A program made the position numbers and the translations under genes. Of a stretch of 64,000 nt of DNA, positions 20,901-29,097 are shown piece after piece (the stretch's first letter is position 1; each line of letters begins with the position of its first letter). The stretch covers positions 3,906,001-3,970,000 of the forward strand of contig OZ244877.1 in assembly GCA_965221145.1 (NCBI GenBank), in the 5' to 3' direction. The stretch comes from Bin5 sp965221145 (GTDB lineage: Bacteria; Chloroflexota; Anaerolineae; Caldilineales; Caldilineaceae). The notes beneath the pieces are model-generated. The model was not told the origin of the DNA. It ran no database searches and saw only the letters and a list, made by a program, of their open reading frames with translations.

Positions 20901-20948
20901 GGCGAAGTGCAGCAGGAGCAGCGTAGGGGAGGGAGTTTGTCGGCGCAT
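14988..20948 (-). CDS. Full-length secreted SpvB/Rhs polymorphic toxin
   Basis: 1986 aa. Residues 1 to about 29 are a signal peptide (TLLLLHFALILALLLPASSHAQ), followed by a Pro-rich linker and Ig-like strands. An SpvB-type N-terminal domain appears near 300-360 (DAFTGYARVSIPIAAPAGLG, LSLNYSSGVADD). Many YD repeats follow (YDANGNLIK, YDAVGNVTRA), then the Rhs core (LYHLHGDHLGSTSLTT, YNARYYDPALGAF, NPLKYTDPSGH). The unique 247-aa tip (about 1740-1986) begins after DPSGH with Trp-rich WEEKWYWNNRW and continues as a Gly-rich strand-forming region (FGFSVGFGGSTGLN, GASLGEAMGVGGEVNI). I do not recognise its activity. This is the only rhs copy here with a secretion signal and an intact frame, so it is presumably the expressed parent of the array. 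Confidence 0.92.
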   Translation of the reverse strand: MRRQTPSPTLLLLHFALILALLLPASSHAQRQGRPQRTAARAAAKMADPAPAPATPPQGDGPSVQVPPGEPSPDPDPMLAPGALTLDVSTTLVRTSDPFTVTVAVHDDPGPSAEGATLSLQIDPALDVVNGQTEWTLPDLDAAPFSQKLTLQAPQAQAGDVFKLTARIDQTGFAPQARSLLLGVASDETLAVLLDPLSARAGTRTTVSTLPLTDDTQPQLVRAWAIEALSPRGRRVGALAVPATLVIDARALIAEGLDPTRLGLYTRADAADSWRPARSQYRAHEQRFVARIDHFSQWGLGDKLTNGSDLLPSSAVFSSDAFTGYARVSIPIAAPAGLGGMTPGLSLNYSSGVADDLESLHGPTDYKAQANWVGYGWSLGGLSHIARELDSGFHADYYNLSLGDVAVRIEYRNNRWITDPERFLRIEHTYREWSGINLPSVGNLRHDIDKWVVTSSDGTVYHFGSDQVAPYESATATHGGEPLGNWTEMLFHDAGSYHARVASRWHLRMVEDANGNRIEYEYDVETDEFSCRQDSSGRVKFLDDDLLYDRMVYPSAIRWSANAGESVEPKLRVRFVREQRPDFEIEKQNCDQARFGKERLKTVVVEAWDNPNGWHSVAEYELTYVPGQLHSLLSAVTRKGKQGEQALRSWRFGYAGSGNAMRLTEADNGLGGSVSFSYGMQEIEDCYRCSGVTDHPMRRVVTEATWRDGTGGEARSVYAYSGIKGHNRDGMFEYLGHAWSQRWRYTVDSELNIAGPRLEQIVENWYHQREEDDATQIDDRRGRLKQRAVSSPDQGLMQREEINWIAHESGNESPWVRKQSESVYILDGDGDDDRRVRHTRYLYEGQFGNLIRVEERDAADKKVLRSAETDYREEPLIQRHIGDRPSKERVLDERGRCIAETRYAYDANGNLIKSEQPTTRCGETDAAKLIVSRIEYDAVGNVTRAWTEGTSHDIRTEFEDVFHLFPTRRYNANDATLDETGRYYGINGDDSRADGGFWGAMQEFCAVDGVCTQQAYDQFGRASHRWAKGVGYPDRDQAQTQWRYYTWGSMGQSANVIVTQSQPRCEGNFVRKLYDGFGQLIQQQSPRQGWETTLHGCSEVENRLETVVDYGYDGLGRLLRTSVPRAVAFDWVHETDWDLGYSATSYDGLSRPVSARAPNGSMTTFHYNGLTSSVIGGSRGEDERRMLSWQRQDQMGRTTLLRSYTPGGDEWTLAAEISLTYDAADRLTQVYRRDGGERRWQRTSSVGYDFLGRKTGMSDADLGNWSYAYNTSGQLTRQTDARDQTSCLYYDDLGRMRGRVQRSDESCAATVADVDLGSSYSYDPQGRVQSVANANVSRSYSYDSYSRLNRETVTIDSLTRASSYSYDDSHRPTAVTYHGGEVVTTEYGSPGAAVGLRSSIHGDLVDKVSFDEAGRMTALRLPAAGNLWRTQSYYPWTMRRNGGMLESLKVGLSEGGGERLSRSYAYNSFGDISALTEETTSNSFTYDGLGRLTSAYGRTYSYDAANRLTSFNGQTYNYYDSGPYHAVDRIDDFDRFDYDANGNMVKRNKGLTSQQTLVWDAENRLSQVQDNNGDMVEQYWYDVGGARVKKVSGTTTNYTFFGHYEEEVTDGTTTAISHYSFGGLRIAVKRGSALYHLHGDHLGSTSLTTAGSAVEASRAYYAYGAERAASGDLQTDRTFTGQKRDATGLMYYNARYYDPALGAFISPDSMVPNPARVSDYNRFLYVRGNPLKYTDPSGHASDSGGANSAECSTRECWEEKWYWNNRWYEAHGFGYNPETNHWDRPIPNRFADIQIWADYVGELAEDLQEDPSQLSWQDWTYVGRIVVANEVYKRLPEGAASIGIMGDVSIFADFLGDFGAFVDKSGNVAFGFSVGFGGSTGLNADAAAYIQYFPTASSIDVFQGFTVNAGASLGEAMGVGGEVNITREEGKERPTFGGTAYWLFATGKIDLPLPFLEIYGNVTHTRLTPRFNIIRFILGLPQSNAK

Positions 20949-20950
20949 AT

Positions 20951-21166
20951 GTCTGAACTGTGATTTGTGTGATTATTGGATTGCCGTGATGAACTGCCCG
21001 GCGCGTGCGTCATGCAATGAATCAGCGATAGAAGATGGTCAGCGAATCATGAATCTGATGTGCGTGCGCATGGAAAGCACGCTTTTTCCGCATTGCGTAA
21101 GAGAAGACGAGACGCGTATGCCCAAATCACAGCCCATCCTCTAATCATAAGAATCACAGTTCAGAC
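20951..21166. mobile_element. 216-bp inverted-repeat (MITE-like) element
   Basis: Left end GTCTGAACTGTGATTTGTGT and right end reading as the reverse complement of GTCTGAACTGTGATTCTTAT match over about 20 of 24 bp. There is no coding capacity. It occupies nearly all of the gap between the PA14 gene and the rhs start, so the rhs promoter probably lies in or at this element. Ends of the same kind occur near 91 and inside the MITE at 46440. Confidence 0.6.
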
Positions 21167-21174
21167 AAGCGCCA

Positions 21175-23382
21175 CTATCCCCCGCACCCGTGTACGCCCA
21201 CGGTGACGGTATCGCCGTCGCTCCAACCGGGGTCGACGTTGTCCCAGAAGAACTGACGGTGATTGGGGCTGCGCGCCTGCGCCAGGTCAAGCTGGGTTGC
21301 GCCCAGACAGAGCGTCAGGTTCTCGCGCTCTGTGCCGATGTCGTCGGCGAATTCGACGCTGACGGTATCGGAAAACGGGTTATGCAGGATCGCCTCCAGC
21401 GTATACGTTGTTCCGCGCCAGGCGAAGTCTGAGTCGGTGAGCGTCCCGCCGGTGGACAGGCCGTAGCCGGAATAGCCTCCGCCGTTGCCCACCGTCATCG
21501 TAGCCGACCAGGTCGCGGGTACCGGCGTTGGTGTGGGCAATGGCCCGATCCAATTCCACCAGAATTTGACCCTGGCATTGCCTTCTTTTTCATAGTATTC
21601 GACGCGGATTATGTGGTCGCCGGCGATCAGGGGCAGTTCGGCCTCGAACCGTTCGCCCTCGTCGCAGCAGTCCTGCCAGTGGTCGATGATCAGCTGTTCG
21701 TTGACCCAGACGCGTGCGCCGTCGTCCTTTTCCAGGGAAAAGCGGTAGAGGCCGCCATCCAGGGTTACGATCCGGTCCCAGCGAGCGGAGAAATGATCGC
21801 TGGGGACACCGTATACGGGGTAGCCGCTGCCCCAGTTGAAGTTGAGGCTGGAGTAACTCCCACTCCCCGTCGGAAATCCCGACAGGATTTGGTTGGGGTA
21901 GAATTCGGCCCGCCAACGATTGTTCTTCTCCAGTGGGCGGGTGGCATAGGCGGTCGGCGTTGGTGTTGGTGTCGGCGTGTGTGTCGGCGTAAACGTCGGC
22001 AGCGAAAGTTTTGTCCACCAGAAACTGACGTAAGCAATATTGTCGTTTTCGTAGTATTCGACGCGGATCCTGTGGAGACCGGTCAGCAGAGTTACATCTG
22101 TGCTATATGTCTGGTTGAATGGTCCTGCAGACCCAGACCACCGGTCGAGAGTCAGTTGACCGTCAATCCAGACGCGCACCCCGTCATTCCTCCGCACGGA
22201 AAATCGATAACGGCCGCCGTCGAAAAAAAAATTGCGCGTCCAACGGACACTAAATTCATTTCCTCTTACGTCGGGATGTGCTCTTCCCTGTCCCCAATCG
22301 AAATTGATGCTTGCGTCATACCGGGTCGCAGCCGGAGTCCCGCTGACACCCCTATTGGTGAAGTATTCGCCCCGCCAGGAACTGTCCCCCTGGGGTGGTC
22401 GGGTGGGTGTCGCCGTTGCCGTAGTCGTCGGCGTTGGCGTTGGCGTAACGGTCGGAACCGCCCCTCTGTCATACCACCAGAAGCGGACATGGGCGTTGTA
22501 GTCGTCCTCTCTATACTCCACGCGAAATGCGTGTCTGCCGGCGGTCACGGGCAATTCTGTATAGTAGGTGCGGCTATCGTTATCGTCGTCCCACAGGTCG
22601 ATGATGAGCCGGTCGTCGAACCAGACGCGTGCGCCGTCGTTTTTCTTGAGGTTGAAGCGATAAATGCGGTCGTCGTCGAAGGTGATAAACCGCTGCCAGC
22701 GCACGGAAAAGTTGTCTGTCGGCACGCCTGTGGCGGGCGTTCCGCTACCCCAGTTGAAGTTGATGTTAGCGTCGTCCCGCACCAGGACCGGATTGCCCGC
22801 TAAGTCGGCGTTGTCGTAGTACTCTGCGCGCCAGCCGTTGTAATCCGCCAAGCTGTCGGTCGGTGTCGGCGTCGGCGTGGGGGTGTGAGTTGGCGTGGCC
22901 GTCGGTGTCGGCGTGTCCGTTGCCGGCGCGGTTGAGCGGATATCGAAATCGGCGCTGGCCGTGGCCACTTCGACATCCGACGAGTCCTTCAGGCTGACAC
23001 TGAGCGTGTAGGTACCGACCGGACAGTCATCCTGGTATATGAAGCCATACTCGTATTCCGGGTCACTGTCCACATCCGCGATGGTCTCGTCAGTGCCCAA
23101 ATCCTGTGATTCGCAATCGTCAACGTCATTGCTGCTGCCGCGCTCGGTTATGTCGGCACGGTAACTGTAGTTGACGCCTGTCCCCTGCGTCAGATTGTTG
23201 AAGGCGAAACTGACGAAGATGAGCGTGCCCTCGTCAATAGGGGAGTTGGGCTGAAAGAAAATATCAATTGAAGGGGTCGACTGGGCGTCGACGATCTTCA
23301 TGCGTGGCGCGCGCAAGCTCAGGAAGACAAGCAGAACGACGCCCAATGCACTCAGTGTTCCAATCAATAGTCTGTATCGCAT
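21175..23382 (-). CDS. Surface protein with three PA14 domains
   Basis: 735 aa with an N-terminal membrane anchor or signal (LLIGTLSALGVVLLVFLSL). An Ig/Big-like domain comes next (about 35-150). Three PA14-type carbohydrate-binding modules follow, each beginning WRAEYYDN, WRGEYFTN or WRAEFYPN and containing FNWGSG and ARVWFDD/VRVWIDG/ARVWVNE motifs. They are separated by Thr-Pro linkers (TPTPTATPTHTP). A last ~100-aa domain ends VDPGWSDGDTVTVGV. PA14 modules bind glycans on adhesins and secreted enzymes. The gene is upstream of, and on the same strand as, the full-length rhs gene, so it may help display or target that toxin. That link is inference. Confidence 0.88.
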   Translation of the reverse strand: MRYRLLIGTLSALGVVLLVFLSLRAPRMKIVDAQSTPSIDIFFQPNSPIDEGTLIFVSFAFNNLTQGTGVNYSYRADITERGSSNDVDDCESQDLGTDETIADVDSDPEYEYGFIYQDDCPVGTYTLSVSLKDSSDVEVATASADFDIRSTAPATDTPTPTATPTHTPTPTPTPTDSLADYNGWRAEYYDNADLAGNPVLVRDDANINFNWGSGTPATGVPTDNFSVRWQRFITFDDDRIYRFNLKKNDGARVWFDDRLIIDLWDDDNDSRTYYTELPVTAGRHAFRVEYREDDYNAHVRFWWYDRGAVPTVTPTPTPTTTATATPTRPPQGDSSWRGEYFTNRGVSGTPAATRYDASINFDWGQGRAHPDVRGNEFSVRWTRNFFFDGGRYRFSVRRNDGVRVWIDGQLTLDRWSGSAGPFNQTYSTDVTLLTGLHRIRVEYYENDNIAYVSFWWTKLSLPTFTPTHTPTPTPTPTAYATRPLEKNNRWRAEFYPNQILSGFPTGSGSYSSLNFNWGSGYPVYGVPSDHFSARWDRIVTLDGGLYRFSLEKDDGARVWVNEQLIIDHWQDCCDEGERFEAELPLIAGDHIIRVEYYEKEGNARVKFWWNWIGPLPTPTPVPATWSATMTVGNGGGYSGYGLSTGGTLTDSDFAWRGTTYTLEAILHNPFSDTVSVEFADDIGTERENLTLCLGATQLDLAQARSPNHRQFFWDNVDPGWSDGDTVTVGVHGCGG

Positions 23383-24162
23383 GTACGGGACCTCATGCTG
23401 GTCAACTCCAGAGACTGCGCCCGTGCCGGCAGAGCGCTGGCGTCAACGCGAGCCGCAGTTGCGCGGCGACATAACAAAAGAAATGATAACCAACGACCGG
23501 GCAGCGGGAAAGATGAGAGCCGGAAAAGGTCGTTCCCCAAAAAAATCTAATCTCTGGCAGAAATTGCGGCCCATTACACTGGAGAAAGGTGATCTTGCCG
23601 GCCGGACAGGGGCTGGAACGCGCGTCCGGGCCTCTTTGACTATCTCCCTACGAAATGGCTACTGTAAGGAGTTCGTCTGTGAAACGAATATCCAGCGGTC
23701 AATGCCGAATGGCGCGCGCCGCGTCCGGCGAGAGATCGAAACGGCCCACTCCGGCATTTTTCGCGCAACGGCCGATTCCCGAAACCACACAAAGCCGTTC
23801 TCAGCGTTCTTGCAGGGATTCAGTCGTATCGCCCTGACGACCCCGTAGCGAACAGCCAGCCTTTCCCAGCGTTGAGAGCGGAAGATCTGTGCATTTGCGG
23901 CAGGAGAGAATCAGCCGGACGCGCCGCGCTCAAGGTCTATCCCCGCGTGTGCGGGGGAACCATGGGTAGGATTTTGTCTTCCATCGTTTATTCCTTCTCC
24001 GGCCATGTCAAACAAATAGGGTTGCAAGTGGATAAGAACTACGTCAATCATATACATATATACTGCAATACTATTATTAACATCGCCGTAAGGACGGAAA
24101 GGACGGCACGGCCGTTGCTCGGCATTGCGCCTGTCTCTCTCCAGTGCCCGTCAATGACACAC
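23383..24162. other. 780-bp intergenic region with a solitary CRISPR-repeat-like palindrome
   Basis: No gene is recognised. At 23934-23961 the sequence GGTCTATCCCCGCGTGTGCG, continuing GGGGAACC, has the stem and ends of a type I-E CRISPR repeat. It occurs once with no spacers and no cas genes nearby. About 24020-24080 is AT-rich compared with the surroundings. Open frames here look like noise. Confidence 0.6.
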
Positions 24163-25485
24163 TCAAAACATTTCCCAGAGCAGGCGCAGCGGTACCGCGT
24201 AGAGGCCGTCATCGAAGCGCACGCAGCTCTCGCCATCGTACAGCACAACCCCGCCAACGAAGCGGCTGCCCGTGCCATCCCGAAGTTTGCGTAAAGCCCG
24301 GAAATCGGATGCGGTCACGGTTGCGCCGACCTTGACCTCGACGCCCGCCAGAGCCTGTGTTCCCCGCTCGATAACGATGTCCACTTCGGCGCCGTCCCTG
24401 TCGCGGAAGTGAAAGAAAGAGACGGGGTCGGGTTGCCAACTGGCTTGACGCCGCAGCTCCTGGTAGACGAAGGTTTCCAGCAGCTGCCCCAGCAAGGTCC
24501 GGTCGGCGGCGAGACTGGTTGCGTCTATGCCGAGCAGAGCACAGGCCAGTCCGGTGTCGCCCAGATGGAGCTTGGGTGTTTTGATGAGGCGCTTGAGACG
24601 ATTGCTGTGCCAGGGCGGAAGCTGCTCAAGCAGGAAGACCCGCTCAAGCAAGGTGACGTAATCCCGGATCGTGGGACGGCTGACCTGGAACGGCGCGGCA
24701 AGCTCGGAGAGGTTGAAGAGCGTAGCCGTCTGCACCGCCGCGTGCGTCAACAGCCGCGGCAGCAGATCGAGGGAGCGGATGCGGGCGATCTCCGGCACGT
24801 CCCGTTGCACCTGCGCATCGAGATAGTTTTGATACCAGTTGGCGCGGCGGCGACCGGCGGGCCGCGCCAGAGCCGCCGGATACCCGCCCGCTACGATGCG
24901 GTCGATAAGCTCTTTACCCAGGCGCTGCGTGCGGCGGTTCTGGAACCCGCGGCCGAAAAGGACGTCAAGAAAGCCCGCGGGCCGCCCCACGGTGCCGGGC
25001 GGGGTCGAGCTGTTTTGTAGTTCGCACTGCGCCAGCGGATGCAGCCTGATCGTTTCCATGCGCCCAGCCAGGGAGTCTGACAGCGCCGGAGTGTGCAGCA
25101 CGTTACTCGAGCCGGTCAGCAGGAAGCGCCCGGGCAGGCGGCGGCGGTCCACCTCCATCTTCAAGGCGGCAAAGAGCGCGGGTACGCGTTGCACTTCGTC
25201 GAGGATAACCCGCTCAGGCAGGTCAGCGACGAAGCCGATTGGATCGGCCGCGGCGCCCGCGCGGAAGACCGCATCGTCGAATGTGAAGTAGGTGTAGTCC
25301 CTGGGAATGCCAGACGAAATGTTTGGCGAGCGGTCTGCCCCGGCCCAGCGCTCTGGAGTGTAGACCTGGGCAAGGGTGGTCTTGCCGCACTGCCGGGGAC
25401 CCTGGATCAGGACGACCGGCGATTCCTCCAGCGCCTCTGTTAAGCGCCATTCGACGAAACGGGGGTAAAGAGTGTTCTCAGCCAT
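24163..25485 (-). CDS. AAA ATPase with DUF4143 domain
   Basis: 440 aa from the ATG at 25485 (MAENTLYPRF). An upstream in-frame start at 25794 would add about 100 residues of low-complexity sequence and is rejected. The Walker A is GPRQCGKTT and Walker B RVILDEVQRVP, with sensor LLTGSSNVLH. A DUF4143 C-terminal domain follows (YVTLLERVFLLEQLPPW, KTPKLHLGDTGLACALLG). It ends in a PD-(D/E)XK-like end region with FHFRDRDGAEVDIVIE. This is a common, mobile prokaryotic ATPase family of unknown role. Three 23-bp-phased repeats overlap the start region and suggest autoregulation. Confidence 0.9.
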   Translation of the reverse strand: MAENTLYPRFVEWRLTEALEESPVVLIQGPRQCGKTTLAQVYTPERWAGADRSPNISSGIPRDYTYFTFDDAVFRAGAAADPIGFVADLPERVILDEVQRVPALFAALKMEVDRRRLPGRFLLTGSSNVLHTPALSDSLAGRMETIRLHPLAQCELQNSSTPPGTVGRPAGFLDVLFGRGFQNRRTQRLGKELIDRIVAGGYPAALARPAGRRRANWYQNYLDAQVQRDVPEIARIRSLDLLPRLLTHAAVQTATLFNLSELAAPFQVSRPTIRDYVTLLERVFLLEQLPPWHSNRLKRLIKTPKLHLGDTGLACALLGIDATSLAADRTLLGQLLETFVYQELRRQASWQPDPVSFFHFRDRDGAEVDIVIERGTQALAGVEVKVGATVTASDFRALRKLRDGTGSRFVGGVVLYDGESCVRFDDGLYAVPLRLLWEMF

Positions 25486-25541
25486 CGGCTGATTGTAACC
25501 TTTTTCTCCGGCTGATTGCAACTTTACCTTTCGGCTGATTG
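25486..25541. promoter_or_regulatory. Three phased direct repeats upstream of the ATPase start
   Basis: CGGCTGATTG occurs exactly three times, starting at 25486, 25509 and 25532, a strict 23-bp period. Similarity extends into the spacers (TGTAACCTTT / TGCAACTTTA). The first copy touches the ATPase start codon. Spacing near two helical turns places the copies on roughly one DNA face, as expected for a cooperative operator. Confidence 0.65.
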
Positions 25542-25762
25542 AAAGGTTTCTCTCCCACCCGCCCTTTCGGGCACCTTTACGCCGCCTTCCCGTGCTCCGA
25601 TAGTATCCCCATTTCGGGTGCCGCGGTATTTCGTGCTTCTTGGGCACAGAGGCAGGCTGTATCCAGGCCCTGGCAGCCCTCAGCAACGCAGGACAAACGC
25701 TACGAACTACAAGGTCTGCTTTCGGTCTCTCTATCGTACCTGAACCCTGAAAAAAGCGCTTA

Positions 25763-25849
25763 GTAACTGTCCGCAAACAACGTAGCGATTTCAATCAAGC
25801 TTGGACTGATCTGTCGAACGAAACCGTTAAGTTAAAAACGGACAGTTAC
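25763..25849. mobile_element. 87-bp MITE with TTA target duplication
   Basis: Perfect 11-bp terminal inverted repeats GTAACTGTCCG and CGGACAGTTAC, directly flanked on both sides by TTA (25760-25762, 25850-25852). There is no coding capacity. The TNA-type duplication is reminiscent of IS5-group elements. Confidence 0.65.
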
Positions 25850-25852
25850 TTA

Positions 25853-26373
25853 GAACGGCTCCTGTGGCGTTTTTGGATCGGCCGCTTGGCCGAAAATGCC
25901 GATTTCGCCGCTTTGGGTCCATTTTCGGCCTACTGCGCTCTACGGCCGGACGCGCAGCGCGCCAAGTCTTCATCTGCCTGGGATGCCGGCACTGTGTCGT
26001 CCAGCTGCCGTGAGAGAGGAAGAGGATCAGGATCGGCGCGCACAGAGAGGCAACGGCGCGCAGCGCCCATGCCCATCGCCTGCCATGCGTAGCCGCGTCT
26101 CCGTCTCCAGGCGCATAAGCAACTGGCCAATGCCTTGCATCGTGTTTCCGGCTCTTATGCGTGACCCCGAACCTTGTTGGCCTTCGCGAACGCGTTGGGC
26201 TCCCTGAAGTCGATCCAGGCGGCCGCCCAGCGCAGTTCCGGCTGCTGATACCGCATCCTCCATCAGAATATCTACGCCTTGCCGGCTTCCCTTGTTCCCT
26301 GCCCCAACTTTGTAGTAACATGGGCTTACCACAGCGAATCGCAACAAACTTAACGTCTATCGATGATAGATGG
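25853..26373. other. Intergenic region without a recognised gene
   Basis: 521 bp between the MITE and the IS701-like element. Short open frames on both strands lack ribosome sites and recognisable motifs. Nothing else was seen. Confidence 0.5.
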
Positions 26374-26679
26374 TTAGTACTACAACCGCATTTATGGTGG
26401 TTGAAGGTAGAATAGGTCAGCAAAGGCGTTGAGATGGCGACGATAGTGGCTTTGGCGTGCTTGTTGTCGTTTGCCCCGACGCCACACGGACCAGGCGAGA
26501 CGTAATTCGGGCGAGCGAGACGGCAAGGGTAAAGCGATTTCGAGCAAACGTTTGACTTCGGGCACGGTCAGCTCGGCAAGAAAGGGTTCAGGCCCCCCTT
26601 TTGCTGGTTGCGTCTGAGACGAAGCCAGGCGAGCCAGGCATGTGCCAGCATGGAGAGCGTAATATGTCGATACCAGCTA

Positions 26680-27905
26680 GTAGTGTAACAGACAAGATTT
26701 GTCGGACAGAGTGAACTGTGGCACACTCTCCAGAAACGTAGACACGAGGAGAGGAAAGATGCCAGCGAAACGATATCGGGTGCGCTTGACAGAGGAAGAA
26801 CGCACGCAACTGGATGCACAGGTGAACACAGGCGCCGGGTCGGCGCGGCGCTTGAGACGGGCACGCATTCTGCTGATGGCCGATGAAGAGCAAGCCGGAG
26901 GTGGCTGGACTGATGCCGAGATTGCCAAGGCCTTAGGTGCGCACGCGCGCACCGTAGAGCGAATTCGGGCGCGCTGTGTCACAGCCGGGATTGAAGCTGC
27001 GCTCATCCACATGCGACCGCAACGGAAGCGCGCCTGCGTATTGGATGGCGCCGGCGAAGCCCGCTTGGTGCAGTTAGCGTGTAGCGCTGCGCCTGATGGA
27101 CAGGAGCAATGGACGCTGCAGATGCTGGCCGATAAGCTGGTCGAATTAGAGGTGGTCGAGCGTATTTCGCGCGAAACGGTGCGGACGACGCTAAAAAAAA
27201 CGAACGCAAGCCCTGGCTGAAAGATGAGTGGTGTATTCCGGCGACGGCGAATGCCGAGTTCGTCTGTGCCATGGAAGATACGCTTGAGGTCTATCATCGG
27301 GCGCAGGATCCCAAGCGACCTTTGGTCTGTTTTGATGAAGGCAGCAAACAGTTGACGAAAGAGACCCGTCTGCCCCTGCCACCCCGACCGGGCGCTGTGG
27401 CCAAATATGACTACGAATATGAACGCAACGGCACCGGCAACCTCTTTCTCTGCTTCGCGCCTCTGCAAGCCTGGCGTCATGTCAAGGTGACAGCGCGCCG
27501 CACCAGGGTTGACTTTGCCCACTGCATGCGTGACCTGGTCGACATCCACTTTCCGCAGGCAGACAAGATCGTCCTGGTGATGGACAATTTGAACACACAC
27601 AAACTCGCTTCTCTGTATCAAGCGTTCCCGGCAGCCGAAGCCCGCCGTCTGGCCGCCAAACTGGAAATCCATTACACCCCCAAACATGGCAGTTGGCTCA
27701 ATATGGCTGAAATCGAACTCAGTGTCCTGCATCGGCAATGCTTGAAAGCTCGCATCCCGGACCAAGCCACCTTGATGCAGCAAGTCGATGCTTGGCAAAA
27801 ACGCCGCAATGCCTCGGCAACTACCGTCAACTGGCGTTTCACTACGGCTGACGCTCGCATCAAGCTCAAACGTCTTTATCCGACAATAGAAGATTGCTGA
27901 ACTAC
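26680..27905 (+). mobile_element. IS630-family insertion sequence
   Basis: Inserted at a TA dinucleotide (26678-26679 and 27906-27907), the IS630/Tc1 target. The ends are imperfect inverted repeats sharing GTAGT and further spaced matches. Excision restores the IS701-like reading of EVRYW to WYRHITLSM. It contains a complete two-frame transposase. Confidence 0.9.
26759..27900 (+). CDS. IS630 transposase made by -1 ribosomal frameshifting
   Basis: Frame 1 (26759-27220, start MPAKRYRVRLTEEER after GAGGAGAGGAAAG) holds the helix-turn-helix region. Frame 2 (to 27900) holds the DDE domain: LVCFDEGSKQL, VLVMDNLNTHKLASLY and WLNMAEIELSVL. They join at CTAAAAAAAACG (27189-27200). A -1 slip on A AAA AAA gives TLKKNERKPWLKDEW, the expected family sequence, and a protein of about 380 aa. 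A-run slippage is known in IS630 elements. The catalytic residues are all present, so the element looks potentially active. Confidence 0.9.
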
Positions 27906-29097
27906 TAGACCAATAGCGCACTTCATAATGGTCCAGCCCGGTTTCGCCTTTGCCCTCCTCGAAACACTGCTCAATCGTGTAGCGAGTCGAGGCGATGCGG
28001 GCCAGGGTCAGCAACGCTGTCTCAAGCGGCGCATTAGAGAGAAAATAGGCGCACTCGTGCGGGTCGGTCAGCGAGCGTCGCACCAGCAGCCACGCGTTGC
28101 GTCCAGGGGCAGACGGTTTTGATTCTCCACGACCCGTCGGCAGGCCCAGTCGTAGACCCGGGGGCCTTTCTCGCCTTCGGCGACTGTCAGACGTTGCCAG
28201 CAGTTGTCAGGCCAGGATGCCACCAGCGCCGGGATCGGCACGGGCTGTACGCTGTCATCCAGAACTCGTTCTTTGACAGGTTTGCGCCCGCTTGCGTGCC
28301 AGGCAGGTATAGCTACCTCTGGACGCACCCGCCATATGCGGCTATGGGCCCGCACCGCCAACACATACCAGCGCCCGCTCTCCGCTACGGCATCCCGCAG
28401 ATAGGAGGATTCCCCGTAGACCTCGTCAGCGGTCACCCAGCGCATCGGCACACCCATGCTCCACGCATGGCGCAGCATCGCGACGGCCTGTTCAGGCTTG
28501 GTTTCAAAGAGGGTAGCGGCCGGTATTTTGGCCTCAGCACAGCGCTCGCTATCCGCGCACCAACTCTCAGGCAGATAGAGCCGTCGATCCAGAAAGAGAT
28601 GGCCTTGCGCAGTCGCATAGGTCAGGAAGACGCCCAGTTGACAGTTCTCGACCTTGCCAGCCGTTCCGCTATACTGACGCTGTACGCCCGCCGATTTCAT
28701 GCCTTTCTTGAGAAATCCGGTCTCGTCGACCACCCCGATCCCATCGGCATCGCCGAACCGGGCCACCACAAATCGTTGCAACTCATCTCGCACCGCATCG
28801 GCGTCCCACTGCGTACTGTACAACAATCGTTGCGTCGCATCCGCCGTCTTGTCACCGACCGCTTCGGCCAACTGCCAGCCATGCTTTCGTTCCACCGACG
28901 ACATCAGCCCTTGCAAATACTTTCGCGCCTGTTCCCGCACCTCTCGACGCCCAAACAAGGAAGAAAATCGACTGTGAAACGTTTCAAATTCGACCACCCA
29001 TTCGTCTAATTCGCTCAGTTCCATCGTTCCTCCGGCTCTGCTTATTTGTTCTCATTGTTGCCGGAAAAACCCTAATTCGTCAACTGCGGTTGTAGTA

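Larger units (their letters stand above)
26392..29024 (-). pseudogene. IS701-family transposase, frameshifted and split by IS630
   Basis: Reads from 29024 (MELSELDEWVVEFETF) with DDE landmarks VVDETGFLKKG and VTADEVYGES. The frame is lost near 28105, where LPLDATRG should give way to NAWLLVRRSLTDP. It continues through RYTIEQCFEEGKGETGLDHY and the GLDHYEVRYW motif to 27906, where IS630 sits. It resumes at 26680 with WYRHITLSMLAHAWLAWLR. A second frame change at the C-run near 26594-26602 is needed to reach LTVPEVKRLLEIALPLPS and the stop at 26392-26394. Two frameshifts and an insertion make it clearly inactive. Confidence 0.88.

Noticed and set aside
23300..23848. 182-codon plus-strand frame upstream of the PA14 gene
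   Set aside because: It overlaps the start of the PA14 gene in antisense, with no ribosome site and no recognisable motif.
23934..23961. CRISPR array
   Set aside because: There is only one repeat-like unit, with no spacers or second repeat nearby.
28068..28110. Programmed frameshift in the IS701-like transposase
   Set aside because: No slippery run is present, and the gene has a second frameshift and an IS insertion, so simple decay is more likely.
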